Shown here: positions 25,604 through 34,894 of the stretch, one piece after another
Numbering within the stretch: position 1 is the first letter of the stretch
How the letters are laid out: each line of letters opens with the position of its first letter
Source of the DNA: Bremerella sp. P1
GTDB lineage: Bacteria; Planctomycetota; Planctomycetia; Pirellulales; Pirellulaceae
Assembly: GCF_028748185.1 (NCBI RefSeq)
Contig: NZ_CP118164.1
Span: 682,001 to 746,000, forward strand
Length of the DNA: 64,000 nucleotides
Reading direction: 5' to 3'
Notes under the pieces: generated by a model
Databases searched by the model: none
What the model saw: the letters and a program-made list of their open reading frames with translations, nothing else
Told to the model about the DNA's origin: nothing
Translations under genes and position numbers: made by a program

Positions 25604-26581
25604 ATGTACGTTCGCATATTACTTGGAATTTCGCTTAGTCTGACCGCCTCGAGTTTTGTCAGTGCCGAGAAGCTCGTCGACTTTCGCCGCGACGTTCAGC
25701 CGGTGCTCGAAGCACGCTGTCTGGAATGCCACGGCCCGGAAAAGGCGAAGAACGATTTCCGAGTCGACGATGAAGAGACGATGGGATACTACATCGAGCC
25801 AGGCGATCTGGAATCGAGTTCGCTGTGGAACGACTACCTGATTACCGACGATCCCGACTTGAAAATGCCTCCGGCCAATTCCACCCACCATGAAGGGATG
25901 ACGGCTGCGGAGTTGGCCATCATCAAGTTGTGGATTGAAGAAGGCGCAGATTTTGATTGGTCGATTCCCACCGATGCGACCGAAACGGAAGTGGTCGTCG
26001 AAGAAGCCGCTACGCCTGTCACCGAACTGAGCACGCCCTACAAGGTTTGGCTCTTCCAGGGGCTGTTCCATCCGGCTATGACCCACCTGCCGGTCGGTCT
26101 GTTATCGATCTCGCTAGTCTTCCTGGTGCTCTCTAAATTCGCTGGCCAGTCCTTCGAGTCGGCCGCATTTCATTGCCTGTGGGTCGGAGCGTTGGGTGCC
26201 TGCGTGGCCTGCGTTTCTGGTTGGTCGTATGCCGTCCACGAAGGCTACGGCATGAGCTTTTCATTCGACAGCAATATCGATCGCCATCGCTGGCTGGGTG
26301 TCGTCCTGGCCGTTGGGGCGCTGATCCTCATTCCGGTCGCCTACAAAGCCGTGAAGGGCGAAGAAGGTAGCGGCAAGATGAAGCTGGGCTGGTTCCTGGG
26401 TTCCCTGGTGATCGCCATGGTCGTTTCGATCGTTGGCTTCCAAGGGGGTGAACTCGTCTACGGCGAAGGTCACTACGAAAAGGAATTCGACCACCTCTTC
26501 CTCACCGAGAACACGCCAGAGGAAACCGAAGCGGTCGCCGTGGAAGTCGAAGAAGAGTCCGAAACCGAGCCTTCGGAATAA
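25604..26581 (+). CDS. planctomycete-type c-type cytochrome domain fused to DUF2231 membrane domain
   Basis: 325 residues. Start at ATG 25604 (AGGAAG upstream) gives the signal peptide MYVRILLGISLSLTASSFVSA. The first domain has FRRDVQPVLEARCLECHGPEKAKNDFRVDD, the planctomycete PSCyt1-type heme-binding motif (CLECH). The second half is DUF2231: LFHPAMTHLPVGLLSISLVF starts four helices, with conserved histidines. The C-terminus is acidic (EETEAVAVEVEEESETEPSE). It is probably an electron-transfer or redox-sensing membrane protein. Convergent with the SnoaL-like gene 7 bases away. Confidence 0.8.
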   Translation: MYVRILLGISLSLTASSFVSAEKLVDFRRDVQPVLEARCLECHGPEKAKNDFRVDDEETMGYYIEPGDLESSSLWNDYLITDDPDLKMPPANSTHHEGMTAAELAIIKLWIEEGADFDWSIPTDATETEVVVEEAATPVTELSTPYKVWLFQGLFHPAMTHLPVGLLSISLVFLVLSKFAGQSFESAAFHCLWVGALGACVACVSGWSYAVHEGYGMSFSFDSNIDRHRWLGVVLAVGALILIPVAYKAVKGEEGSGKMKLGWFLGSLVIAMVVSIVGFQGGELVYGEGHYEKEFDHLFLTENTPEETEAVAVEVEEESETEPSE

Positions 26582-26587
26582 AGCCGA

Positions 26588-27127
26588 TCAGCCCTCAGTC
26601 CGGTCGATCAACTGGTTCATGACCACATCGCGCCGGACGAGCGGTTCGCACTGGCTGGCTCCCATGACCGGCAGCGCCGGATCGAGAAGCCCAAGCTGCG
26701 TCAGGACAGTCGCCTGATCCCAGTAGATATGCTCGGAGCACATCTTCGTTCCGCGGAATCCAATGATGCCGACATGCGGAATCGAAAGCTTTCGTCCGGT
26801 CGGCTCAATCCCCGGTGCGAACCAATCCATGCGGACCGTGTGCGTAAAGTGGACGATAAATTCGTCGATCACGCGATCTTGTCCAACGCTTCGCGACAGC
26901 AGTTCCAGGGTAAAGTCAGGCGGAGACTGCGGGATGAAGATGTCGCGATAGAACGCTCGCAAGGCTTCCTTGCCGAACGCCCCGGTCCCCACCGGCACAT
27001 GCACCAGGCACACGTCGTCGGTCATCGTCGCCACGGCGGCACCGGCATCCTTGAGCTCGAACTCGGCGGCCGTGTGCTCTTCCCAGACATCGATTAACTG
27101 CTGTTGGGCGTCGGTGAACTGCGACAT
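26588..27127 (-). CDS. SnoaL/NTF2-like domain protein
   Basis: 179 residues forming one cone-shaped NTF2-like fold: helix MSQFTDAQQQLIDVWEEHTAAEFELKD, then DDVCLVHVPVGTGAFGKEALRAFYRDIF and the beta-sheet HFTHTVRMDWFAPGIEPTGRKLSIPHVGIIGF. This matches SnoaL-like polyketide-cyclase/ester-cyclase family members that metabolise or bind small molecules. The conserved histidine/aspartate pair (VHVPVG, RMDW) suggests an active pocket, but the substrate is unknown. Confidence 0.75.
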   Translation of the reverse strand: MSQFTDAQQQLIDVWEEHTAAEFELKDAGAAVATMTDDVCLVHVPVGTGAFGKEALRAFYRDIFIPQSPPDFTLELLSRSVGQDRVIDEFIVHFTHTVRMDWFAPGIEPTGRKLSIPHVGIIGFRGTKMCSEHIYWDQATVLTQLGLLDPALPVMGASQCEPLVRRDVVMNQLIDRTEG

Positions 27128-27195
27128 CGAATGACTCTCCTAACAGTAACGAGAAAGCTGTCGATTTTGCGGGACAGGTCTAGCCCAACACCAAG

Positions 27196-27804
27196 TCATT
27201 CGGGCACGTCGGTGTCGAGCCCCAACAGATGCCTCAGCGTTAGATACAACACGACTTGGAATCGCATACCGCAACTGACATCGCTTGCGTCGAGTCCCAG
27301 TTGGTCTACGATCTCGTTGTAGTCGCTGACAAACTGTTGGGTTTCCTCTTCATCCAGATTGAGAACCCGCTGGGCAAATAGTTCGACCAGGCTTTCAGTT
27401 TCGCTGGTCGATTCCGACTCGACAACTTCGACACTCTCCTCTTCGAACTGCAGGGCCGATGTTTCGGGAAGCGGGGTTTCTTCGACCGTCGTCGACGCCA
27501 CACTACTGACCGTGGTACTGCTTAGCGAAGTGGTCGGCGTCACGGTCGTACCGGTTCCCGGCAAAGTAGTAGGAATCGTCGGCGTCGTACCACCGTTGCT
27601 TGGTACGGTGTCGGCCTGCGGGATATACTCCGGCGGCGTGGTCGTGTACTGTTCCGGCGTCGTCGTGTATTGCTCAGGTGTGGTTGTGTACTCTTCCGGA
27701 GTCGTCGTGTAGCGAGGATCTTGCGTTGTGAAATCCTGGGCCGACGCGGAAAGCGAAACCGACAACAGCACGAGCAGGACGAAACTGAAGACAAGGCGGT
27801 TCAT
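27196..27804 (-). CDS. exported protein with YTTTPEQ tandem repeats
   Basis: 202 residues. ATG at 27804 gives a signal peptide MNRLVFSFVLLVLLSVSLSASA. Directly after it come at least five copies of a 7-residue unit (YTTTPEE, YTTTPEQ, YTTTPEQ, YTTTPPE), then a Thr/Ser/Pro-rich stretch with PTIPTTLPGTGTTVTPTTSL. The C-terminal 80 residues are acidic and helical (ESTSETESLVELFAQRVLNL and ETQQFVSDYNEIVDQLGLD). The Thr/Pro repeats look like a wall-spanning or O-glycosylated stalk. Function unknown. Confidence 0.65.
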   Translation of the reverse strand: MNRLVFSFVLLVLLSVSLSASAQDFTTQDPRYTTTPEEYTTTPEQYTTTPEQYTTTPPEYIPQADTVPSNGGTTPTIPTTLPGTGTTVTPTTSLSSTTVSSVASTTVEETPLPETSALQFEEESVEVVESESTSETESLVELFAQRVLNLDEEETQQFVSDYNEIVDQLGLDASDVSCGMRFQVVLYLTLRHLLGLDTDVPE

Positions 27805-27917
27805 CGCACGAAACTCCTCGTTGACGGGAGATACGATCAGAGCAACAAGCTTCAACATACCGGGCTTGCACGGCGTCGTCGAATCGATCTTGCCAATTGC
27901 GTGCGGGAAGTCTTCGG

Positions 27918-29705
27918 TTAGCTGCTCAGGTCCAGCTTCGTCAGGCCATCGATCTTAGGAGCCGGCTCGGTGCTTGGTGGTGCGTCCCGATCAATTGTTG
28001 GCCGCCCTGTGCTGGTTGCCGGAACGTAGTTGCGACCAAGCGTGCACGTATAACTAACCGGCAGGCTGGCCGTTTCCCCATCGGCAGCGATGTCGACCGT
28101 CCCTTCAAACTCGATCGACTTGACGCGTCCGGCCTTCTTATCGAACACAATCTTCGATTCGCCTTCGAGGTGATAAAACGGAGCGTGTTGACCTTCGTGC
28201 ACCGTCGTCAGCTCAGACGTCTTTTTGATCTCGACCTCGTCACCGTTGCGGCCGGTAATTCGGTAGCTGGCATGTTCGATCGCCGGATGATACACGTACG
28301 AGGCAACTTCCTTCACCTTCGGCCTCAGTCCGAAACGAAAGCGATTTCCAAGATAGGGATCATTCTTCAAAAAGCTGGCGAATTCATCTTCTTCGACCAC
28401 CAGCTTCGAGTCTTTCTTCTGCGGGACGATCCTCACGTCGGTAAAGTCCCATTCCTCGACGTCACTATCTGGAAGTCGCTCAAGGCCGACGGTGCTCAGC
28501 ATCGCCACGAACGGCGGCACAAAGTGTTCGCCATCGTTGAACGAAACTTCGCCAAAAGGCTTGATCAGAAGGTGCCCCCTATCAACGGCGGGCTCTGCGT
28601 CGCTGATCTTAAAGATACCGCTCCAGCCTTCCCTCTTTTCAAACAATTCCAACTTGCCGTAAAAGGAAAGCAGGCCATCCCCCGCGATCCCAACGCCGTT
28701 GGCTCCCACGGTAACACTCAACAAAGCAACCGACGGTGTAACCCGCTTGGCAAGTTCAGGACCGCGCAAATACGGCTCGTTCGGATCGGCTTTCTGATAA
28801 GGAAGCTTCTGCTTGTCGAGCATGTTGGCGACACGATTGGCAGGCACCGCAAAGCCGACATTGGAAAGCCCATCGCCCGAGAGCAGCGAAGTTGCCACGC
28901 CCGCGAGATGTCCCTTCTCGGTCACCACTGGCCCGCCACTGTTGCCAGGATTGATCTGTGCATCCAATTGAAAGACGCGATCCGTTTGGTCCTTATCGAT
29001 GCCGGAAACGGTCCCGCGAGAAATCTTTAAACTGTCGCCCAAAACGTCGGTCAGCGGGTAACCCACCACACGGACCTCCTCGGCCAGTTGTACTTCGTTG
29101 GAATCCATCAGCGGAATGGGAGTGAGTGGGGGCGAATCAATCCGCACGAGTGCCAGGTCGTGCTTCCGGTCGATATCGATCACCTTGGCTGCGTAGACAC
29201 GGCCATCCAGCTTTGCTTCGATCTCGATCGCCCCTTCGACAACATGCGCGCACGTGACCATAAAGCCATCGGGGTGCACCGCAAAGCCAGTCCCGGTCGA
29301 CTTAGACTCTTCGATGGCGCCAACATACTTCTCGATCTGCTCAGGCGTCGGCGTCAAGACATCGTAGTTGAGGAAGCCATTCATCATCTTCTCTTTGCCC
29401 GGCAGTTTGATCGATGACTCGACCCGGTACGTAAACTTGCTGCCAGGTTTCAGTTGGTACTGCAGTTGGGTCGCTCTCACCTCGTAGCTTCGTTGTTCGG
29501 CAAACGAAACCACCTTGCCGGTGCTGGTATCGACGGAAACCGGCGCATGCGGAGATTCTCCTTGCGTAGGAGGAGTCCACCTGCCCCCCTGCCCTGCTCC
29601 CGAAGCAATCGGGCTGGAAAGGTCCTCACTACAGCCAACCACAGCAAAGCACACCATGGCGAGCAGCAGCGAAATGCGACGAGGCCAAAGCAGGCAAACG
29701 TTCAT
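27918..29705 (-). CDS. HtrA/DegP-like trypsin-family serine protease lipoprotein
   Basis: 595 residues with a lipoprotein signal (LAMVCFAVVGCSED, cysteine about 25). The trypsin-like domain has H154 in MVTCAHVVEGA, D183 in DLALVRIDSP and S256 in NPGNSGGPVV, the complete catalytic triad of S1C proteases. I see no clear PDZ domain; instead about 300 C-terminal residues (for example the SYRITGRNGDEVEIKK region) form another, unrecognised domain. A folded piece (about 70-135) with TQLQYQLKPGSKFTYRV precedes the protease. It is probably a periplasmic or surface protein-quality-control protease, membrane-tethered by lipid. Confidence 0.85.
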   Translation of the reverse strand: MNVCLLWPRRISLLLAMVCFAVVGCSEDLSSPIASGAGQGGRWTPPTQGESPHAPVSVDTSTGKVVSFAEQRSYEVRATQLQYQLKPGSKFTYRVESSIKLPGKEKMMNGFLNYDVLTPTPEQIEKYVGAIEESKSTGTGFAVHPDGFMVTCAHVVEGAIEIEAKLDGRVYAAKVIDIDRKHDLALVRIDSPPLTPIPLMDSNEVQLAEEVRVVGYPLTDVLGDSLKISRGTVSGIDKDQTDRVFQLDAQINPGNSGGPVVTEKGHLAGVATSLLSGDGLSNVGFAVPANRVANMLDKQKLPYQKADPNEPYLRGPELAKRVTPSVALLSVTVGANGVGIAGDGLLSFYGKLELFEKREGWSGIFKISDAEPAVDRGHLLIKPFGEVSFNDGEHFVPPFVAMLSTVGLERLPDSDVEEWDFTDVRIVPQKKDSKLVVEEDEFASFLKNDPYLGNRFRFGLRPKVKEVASYVYHPAIEHASYRITGRNGDEVEIKKTSELTTVHEGQHAPFYHLEGESKIVFDKKAGRVKSIEFEGTVDIAADGETASLPVSYTCTLGRNYVPATSTGRPTIDRDAPPSTEPAPKIDGLTKLDLSS

Positions 29706-29754
29706 GACAGGTCACTCAAAAGGCGAAGAGAAATCGAAAGAGAAAATCGCTTGG

Positions 29755-30966
29755 TTACTTATCGGCTAAACGAATTACGACTAGTTCTTTATAAAACCCC
29801 ATTCTCGTGACCGCGATATGCCGGCCATCCGGTGAAATCGCGGATACAAGCGGTCCAGCTGGAATGGTCGGATCTATCTGCGAGATTAACTCTCCCGTCG
29901 CCACATCCCAGCGACGGATAAATTTTGATTCAAACGTAAACAACTCAGACTCATTGGGCGAAATCTTCGTATCGTACTTCGTACCGTAAATTTTGATTCG
30001 GGTTCCTTCGCCCGTCGCGATCTCTCGGATATCAATATTCGCCGTACTGTAAGTGACAAGAAGGCGACAAAGCGGAGAAAACAACACATCGGAAGACCCG
30101 AAACTGCCCAGTTTGATCGATTCAATTTCAGTTGAGGATGGTAAATCAAATAACTTCACCTCCCTGCCATCGGTTGCCACCGCCTGTTGTCCATTGGGCG
30201 TGATGCAGCAGGCCAGCACCTTTGTAGTAAACTTGGTCAGGTCAGATAACTTCCGTCCGGAGTCGAGCTCCCAGTAAATGAGTCTGCCGTAATGGTCGCC
30301 AGAAACCGCTCGGACCGAGTTGGACGAAATCGCCAAGCAACTCACCTCACGTCCGTGCCCTACCAGCCGCTGCTTAGGCTTGAGTTCGCCGCCAGGAGAT
30401 ACGTCCCAAACATGGATGACCCCGTCATAGCCGCCTGTGGCAACGAGCCTTTTCCCATTCGGCGTAAACTGACAAATATCGACATGGCTGAGGTCCGAGA
30501 CATCGTTCGCTTGGCTGACCCGGTTACCGACGGTCAGATCGAACATGTCGATGCCATTGTTTCCACGACCGGCCGCCAGAAAACGTCCATTGGGTGAGAA
30601 GGCCAAGGAATTCGCCCCATGATCGATCCGTTTGAATCGACACACGACCCCGCTCTCCAATCCGGCTGGCGCCGGGATATGGACAAAGTCCGAGGCCCGC
30701 TTTTTGAGCTCTGGGTGATCTTCCAAAAACGCAGCGATCTCAGGTCGGTCGCGTAGTATCTTCAGGTCGTCGTCGGACAGCTTTTCCAGGGGAACCTTGA
30801 TGGGGTTTCCGTCCGGTTTACGAAGCTCGACCGTTCCATCCTGGAACGATACGTACTCGGCTTCCGTTCTGAATTTGCCGGTGATATCGGTCCATTCCCG
30901 GGCAACGACAACACTCGCCATCAGACAAGCGCAGACGGCAATGGCAGAAGTAATGGGATGCTTCAT
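29755..30966 (-). CDS. SHD1 domain plus WD40 propeller, exported
   Basis: 403 residues with a signal peptide (MKHPITSAIAVCACLMASVVVA). The first 60 mature residues match the SHD1 (SLA1 homology 1) domain: REWTDITGKFRTEAEYVSFQDGTVELRKPDG...KVPLEKLSDDDLKIL, an arrangement abundant in planctomycetes. The rest forms about seven WD40-like blades (SLAFSPNGRFLAAGRGNNGI, CQFTPNGKRLVATGGYDGVI, CLAISSNSVRAVSGDHYGRL). SHD1 binds protein partners in eukaryotic endocytosis; in bacteria its role is not known. It is likely a periplasmic scaffold. Confidence 0.85.
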   Translation of the reverse strand: MKHPITSAIAVCACLMASVVVAREWTDITGKFRTEAEYVSFQDGTVELRKPDGNPIKVPLEKLSDDDLKILRDRPEIAAFLEDHPELKKRASDFVHIPAPAGLESGVVCRFKRIDHGANSLAFSPNGRFLAAGRGNNGIDMFDLTVGNRVSQANDVSDLSHVDICQFTPNGKRLVATGGYDGVIHVWDVSPGGELKPKQRLVGHGREVSCLAISSNSVRAVSGDHYGRLIYWELDSGRKLSDLTKFTTKVLACCITPNGQQAVATDGREVKLFDLPSSTEIESIKLGSFGSSDVLFSPLCRLLVTYSTANIDIREIATGEGTRIKIYGTKYDTKISPNESELFTFESKFIRRWDVATGELISQIDPTIPAGPLVSAISPDGRHIAVTRMGFYKELVVIRLADK

Positions 30967-31099
30967 CGAGCCTAACCCTCGAGTCTTTCAAGATAAGTAA
31001 CGATGAGATCGTACTTGCCTACGATAGCACGATCAATCCGGAGTCCACGTTTCACGACAAACGTCATAACGGTTGCCTACCAATCGGCGACTGCTCGTT

Positions 31100-32371
31100 T
31101 CACGCAAGCACGCTGCGTAGCGTCTTCATCGTGGCCAATTGTCGCTTCTCGACAAACGCTTTTGCCTGGGCGGCCTTGGCCTTGGCCGCCTCGGGATTCT
31201 GAGCGATATCCAGCACAGTCGAAGCGATCCGCTGTTGCTCATCGGCCGAGTCATGATCGAACAGCCACTCGCCCAGGCCGATGTCTTCCCACATGAAGCC
31301 TTTGGTCGTCTGCTCGTCAAAACGACACACGACCGCCGGCACGCCGTGGCCGATGCACATGATGGGCGAATGCATCTCGTTCCCGAAGAGGCCGGCGCTG
31401 CGAACGTAAACGCTGACCGCTTCGCCGGTGAGCCAATAGTCGGGCCGCCATACCACACGCTTGAGCACGTCGGCCGGCAGTTTGTCGACAATCATTTCCT
31501 TGCCGACCTTCATCTGCGTGCGATCTTCGGGGCAGACCAGCACTTTAAGATCGGTGTTCTTCACGACCTCGATAATCGCCTCGCGCAGCGGAGCATGATC
31601 GTGTTCTTTCATCTCTTCGTTACGAGCATGTTTCTTGGCGTCGAATGCCCTGCCCTCTTTGATCGTCCAGTAGGGCGTGTAACGCAGCCGCGGGATGCAG
31701 CACAGGAACTTGCCTTCCTCAAGGTCATGCTGGGCGAGAAAGGCCTTGGCGAGATCAGGGTCACGCAGGTCGCAGGCAAACGCACCATCGGGACCGAACT
31801 CCATGACCGGCGACTTGGCCCCCAGGCTCTTGGCCAGTTCCAACGACTTGCTATCGCGAAAGTAAACGAAGCTCGCCTTGTTGAGCACTTCAACCGACTT
31901 CCGCATTGCCTCTTCGCTTTGCGCCGAAGTCGAGGAAGACTTCTTTCGTGGGAACGTGATCCCATAGATGCCGTAGGGCTTGCCGGTCTTCTCGTGCCAG
32001 TGAATCAAATCGTTCTGCGCGACAATCGATGCCCCTGATCCGTGGAGCAAGAAGTCACACTCCTGGAAAGCCTGGTCGAGTTCCTTGCTCCCCTTCTTGG
32101 CAATCTTCAGTCCGGGGAACTCACGCACGAGCAGCTCGTCGACACCATTATCAACACTCGACGGCCACAACGTGACTTCCGCTTCCGGCAGATGTTGCTT
32201 CAAGATCCGCAGGACACCAGGCGTATGGGCGATGTCCCCGATGTTCACCGTCTGCCACGAAGATCGGAGCAGGATCCGCGGCGGGCGATTGGGTTCGGCC
32301 CCCAAACTCGAGCGAAGCGCAAGACCGAGAGCCGATAAACTAGAAGCGTGCAAAAAGGTGCGTCGGTGCAT
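31100..32371 (-). CDS. polysaccharide pyruvyl transferase-like protein with Tat-like signal
   Basis: 423 residues. The N-terminus [19 protein letters not shown] carries a twin-arginine pattern and a hydrophobic stretch ending in SLGAE. The body matches the PS_pyruv_trans (CsaB/AmsJ-like) family: [52 protein letters not shown], and [21 protein letters not shown] near the C-terminus. Family members transfer pyruvate from PEP to sugars on cell-wall or exopolysaccharides in the cytoplasm. PEP is not available outside, so a Tat signal is odd and may imply a different activity. Single-gene unit. Confidence 0.75.
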   Translation of the reverse strand: MHRRTFLHASSLSALGLALRSSLGAEPNRPPRILLRSSWQTVNIGDIAHTPGVLRILKQHLPEAEVTLWPSSVDNGVDELLVREFPGLKIAKKGSKELDQAFQECDFLLHGSGASIVAQNDLIHWHEKTGKPYGIYGITFPRKKSSSTSAQSEEAMRKSVEVLNKASFVYFRDSKSLELAKSLGAKSPVMEFGPDGAFACDLRDPDLAKAFLAQHDLEEGKFLCCIPRLRYTPYWTIKEGRAFDAKKHARNEEMKEHDHAPLREAIIEVVKNTDLKVLVCPEDRTQMKVGKEMIVDKLPADVLKRVVWRPDYWLTGEAVSVYVRSAGLFGNEMHSPIMCIGHGVPAVVCRFDEQTTKGFMWEDIGLGEWLFDHDSADEQQRIASTVLDIAQNPEAAKAKAAQAKAFVEKRQLATMKTLRSVLA

Positions 32372-32555
32372 GAAGGAAGATACCTAAAGGTGGGGCTCGA
32401 ACAACAAGAAATGAGGGGCAAAGAACAGAAGTGCGATTATAGCTACTGTGACGAGTCGCTGCACACTTACACATATGCGCAGCCGAAAGCACCGACGGCA
32501 TGAATCCACGCCGCGTTTCAGTCCCCTCGCCCCTATGGGGAGAACGGACAAGATT

Positions 32556-33218
32556 TTAGGGAGGGCCGCGTCTTGAGGGCGGTCCGCGTTGGGTCTGATC
32601 CTCCAGGTCAGGTGCCACGGCCAAATCTGCTTGCGGGTGTTCTCGCTCCGCGTAGGCAAGTGGCTCGGCTCGATGTTCCACCGGTGCCATCTTCGCGTCT
32701 GCGTGAGATCGCTGTGGGGACACAACGTGGGTCGAGCGTGCTTTGAGCAGCTTCTGTAGCCGCTTCACTTCACTGCCTTGCCGGTCGAGTACCTTCAAGT
32801 GAAATGAGACCCACGCCAGCGCACGATCCAGTTCGTGCGCGGACGGCACGCGGAGCCCATCGATAAGCTGGCCGGTGAAACGCTCTGGCCGAGCATGTAT
32901 CGGGCGTCGTGGCCTCGGTGGTCGATGCTTCTGCGGCGTACGCGCTGGTGGCGAATCTGGGACCGCCACCACTGTGGTCGGCTCACGATTCGCAGCAGGC
33001 TCCTTCGGACCGGACTCTGCCTGGGTAGATGTCTCCTGAGCAGGTGATTCTCTCTCAGGCTGATCTTGGACGGAATGATCGACCGCGATGCCCAACTGGC
33101 TGACGACATCGTCCGGTATCTGCACCAGCGTGCCGCAGGCCGAGCAAAGAAAGGTCTTCCCAGCGCGCACGACCACCTGCGGCGCGTTGGCTGCGGTCTG
33201 CTGTGTTGCTGGGTTCAT
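32556..33218 (-). CDS. uncharacterised protein with short N-terminal zinc-binding-like motif
   Basis: 220 residues from the ATG at 33218; the frame is open to 33449 but the upstream part runs into a terminator and reads poorly. Starts MNPATQQTAANAPQVVVRAG, then KTFLCSACGTLVQIPDDV, a single CxxC that could be half of a zinc ribbon. The next 80 residues are Pro/Glu/Arg-rich and probably disordered; a helical piece (about 135-180, HELDRALAWVSFHLKVLDRQ then KRLQKLLKARS) follows, then a charged tail. Function unknown. Confidence 0.5.
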   Translation of the reverse strand: MNPATQQTAANAPQVVVRAGKTFLCSACGTLVQIPDDVVSQLGIAVDHSVQDQPERESPAQETSTQAESGPKEPAANREPTTVVAVPDSPPARTPQKHRPPRPRRPIHARPERFTGQLIDGLRVPSAHELDRALAWVSFHLKVLDRQGSEVKRLQKLLKARSTHVVSPQRSHADAKMAPVEHRAEPLAYAEREHPQADLAVAPDLEDQTQRGPPSRRGPP

Positions 33219-33407
33219 GACAATTCTCACGACGGTTGGGTGACATTGGCCTGGGACATACAGAGGAAAACGATTGGTTTGGGGAAAGAGTCCCCGTGCG
33301 AGTCTTAGGTATACCAGCCTGAGGGTGCCGGAAGATAGTGCGCGCGGAAAGAAGAGACTTCGTGCGGAAGTCGACTTCAGTTGCAAGCTGAGCAGGCCAA
33401 AGCAATA

Positions 33408-33440
33408 AAAAAAAACGCGGCGTCTTGCAGCGCCGCGTTT
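33408..33440 (-). terminator. intrinsic terminator of the transthyretin-like lipoprotein gene
   Basis: On the minus strand AAACGCGGCGC, loop TGCAAGA, CGCCGCGTTT followed by a run of T (AAAAAAAAA on the plus strand from about 33408). The GC-rich stem and T run make it a clear intrinsic terminator about 30 bases after the lipoprotein gene. Confidence 0.85.
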
Positions 33441-33470
33441 CGTGATCATTCATTTTGTTGCGTTGAGTAA

Positions 33471-33875
33471 TTACTCAGGCAATTCAATATCAAAGGTTTG
33501 CTCCGCCTCTTGGATATCGACGGTCAATCCAGACGAATCCACACTGGCGTATTTCTGCGGAATCATGACCGGATTGGGTTCGTAGGTACCTGGTTCACTG
33601 GTGATCACACCGTCGGGGCCAGGTTGAGGTGGCGCGGAGACTTGAACCGAGACCTTTGCCTTACCCTTGGGCAAACCGGAAATCATATAGGTTCCGTCTC
33701 CCTGGATCTCGGCATTCTCGACAGGCCCCGCTTCGCATTGGAACAGGATGGAACCCGAATTCAACGGCGTGCCTTTGTAGGTCACCTTCCCTTTTAATTC
33801 GGACTTGGACTCGGCACATCCAATCAAAAGTGGGAGTAAGCAGCAGCAAGCGACAACGATACGATAGGAGATCAT
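33471..33875 (-). CDS. transthyretin-like/carboxypeptidase-regulatory-like lipoprotein
   Basis: 134 residues. Lipoprotein signal with the cysteine in LLPLLIGCAESK (about 20). A single beta-sandwich follows: LKGKVTYKGTPLNSGSILFQ, GDGTYMISGLPKGKAKVSVQV, ending QTFDIELPE. This is the transthyretin-like lipoprotein that in planctomycetes commonly sits beside DUF1559 genes. It lies 111 bases after the DUF1559 gene at 33987 with a weak hairpin (33915-33944) between, so it may be partly co-transcribed. Probably displayed on the cell surface; function unknown. Confidence 0.8.
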   Translation of the reverse strand: MISYRIVVACCCLLPLLIGCAESKSELKGKVTYKGTPLNSGSILFQCEAGPVENAEIQGDGTYMISGLPKGKAKVSVQVSAPPQPGPDGVITSEPGTYEPNPVMIPQKYASVDSSGLTVDIQEAEQTFDIELPE

Positions 33876-33914
33876 CTGACTAGATTCCTCGAGGTAAAGA
33901 AGCTTGAAAGCAAA

Positions 33915-33944
33915 GAGACCCTCAGAGCTGTTTCTAAGGGTCTC
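33915..33944 (-). terminator. hairpin between the DUF1559 gene and the lipoprotein gene
   Basis: GAGACCCT at 33915-33922 pairs with AGGGTCTC at 33937-33944 across 14 bases; on the minus strand the next bases are TTTGCTTTC. The 8-bp stem with an imperfect T stretch suggests a leaky terminator. Confidence 0.5.
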
Positions 33945-33986
33945 GGGAATGCAAATCTTATAGGCAAGCGTTTCCGCAAATCTGGG

Positions 33987-34874
33987 TTAGTAGTCACCAA
34001 CGACGTTGCCATCGTTGTGCAGGGTCAGATTCCACCAAACGGTGCCGTCGATCGTGTTAGGAATGAAGTGGCAACTTGCATCGACCAGGGCCACGTTGAC
34101 ACCACCAGGGTGACCCGAGGCTGTGGTTCGCAGAGAGTTGCAGCTTGCTTGATTCTTACCGGTCTGAGGAACCGACGTGATGCCGTATTCCAACTGGCCG
34201 GTACCGCTTGGTCGATCCTTACCACCACCGAACATCGGCATCCACTTCACGTTCCACACGCCGTGCGACCAGATGGTGCCTTCGCCACCGCAACGCTGCA
34301 GCGATTCAGCAAACATCAACGTGTTGGAGGTACCGTCGGTAACATTGGCCATGTTCTGCTGAGTGGCGTTCTGGGTCGCATCCGAGGTCGAAGCCTTGCC
34401 TACGAAAACGTTGTAGTTGAATTCGTACGATGCGTACGTCCAGTCATTGTTATGCGTATGGCTGCTGCTGGTTGCGTCCGAAGGACAGATGTAGGCTTCC
34501 ACAATTTGACCACGAGCGGCTCGGTTGCCTCGGCCGTTGGTAATGCGATTGTTGGCGTAACTGTCGAGGTCAGACTGATCGTAGAGTGCTGCCTGTTCCA
34601 TGTAAGGAAGGATGTAGTAGAAGAGCGTGCCACGATTCATTTTGCCGCCCAAGGTCTGTTCCTGGTAGGCAAATGGAAACTTGCGGTAAGTGTCGTGGAA
34701 GTTGTGCGTGGCGAGACCCAGTTGTTTCATCTGGTTGGTGCACTGCATACGACGAGCTGCTTCGCGGGCTTGTTGTACGGCGGGCAAAAGGAGAGCAATC
34801 AGAACACCGATGATCGCAATCACGACCAGGAGTTCAACGAGCGTGAAGCCGCGAGCGCGGAACGATGCTTTCAT
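33987..34874 (-). CDS. DUF1559 prepilin-like protein (copy 1)
   Basis: 295 residues. The N-terminus ARGFTLVELLVVIAIIGVL is a type IV prepilin/pseudopilin signal with the glycine-phenylalanine cleavage site and the glutamate at +5. The C-terminal DUF1559 domain has NFHDTYRKFPFAY, TDGTSNTLMFAESL, GGVNVALVDASCHFIP and ends TLHNDGNVVGDY. Such proteins are processed by prepilin peptidase and assembled or anchored via type II secretion/type IV pilus machinery; the role of DUF1559 is unknown and it is greatly expanded in planctomycetes. It is a close relative of the gene at 35480 and has the same leader and promoter. Confidence 0.9.
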   Translation of the reverse strand: MKASFRARGFTLVELLVVIAIIGVLIALLLPAVQQAREAARRMQCTNQMKQLGLATHNFHDTYRKFPFAYQEQTLGGKMNRGTLFYYILPYMEQAALYDQSDLDSYANNRITNGRGNRAARGQIVEAYICPSDATSSSHTHNNDWTYASYEFNYNVFVGKASTSDATQNATQQNMANVTDGTSNTLMFAESLQRCGGEGTIWSHGVWNVKWMPMFGGGKDRPSGTGQLEYGITSVPQTGKNQASCNSLRTTASGHPGGVNVALVDASCHFIPNTIDGTVWWNLTLHNDGNVVGDY

Positions 34875-34894
34875 ACGAAAATACCGCTTTCGTA
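34874..34894 (-). promoter_or_regulatory. hairpin touching the start codon of DUF1559 copy 1
   Basis: On the mRNA, UACGAAA (34894-34888) is complementary to UUUCGUA (34880-34874); the last A is the first base of the AUG. The loop GCGGUAU holds the only Shine-Dalgarno-like bases. A stem here could modulate initiation. Confidence 0.5.
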
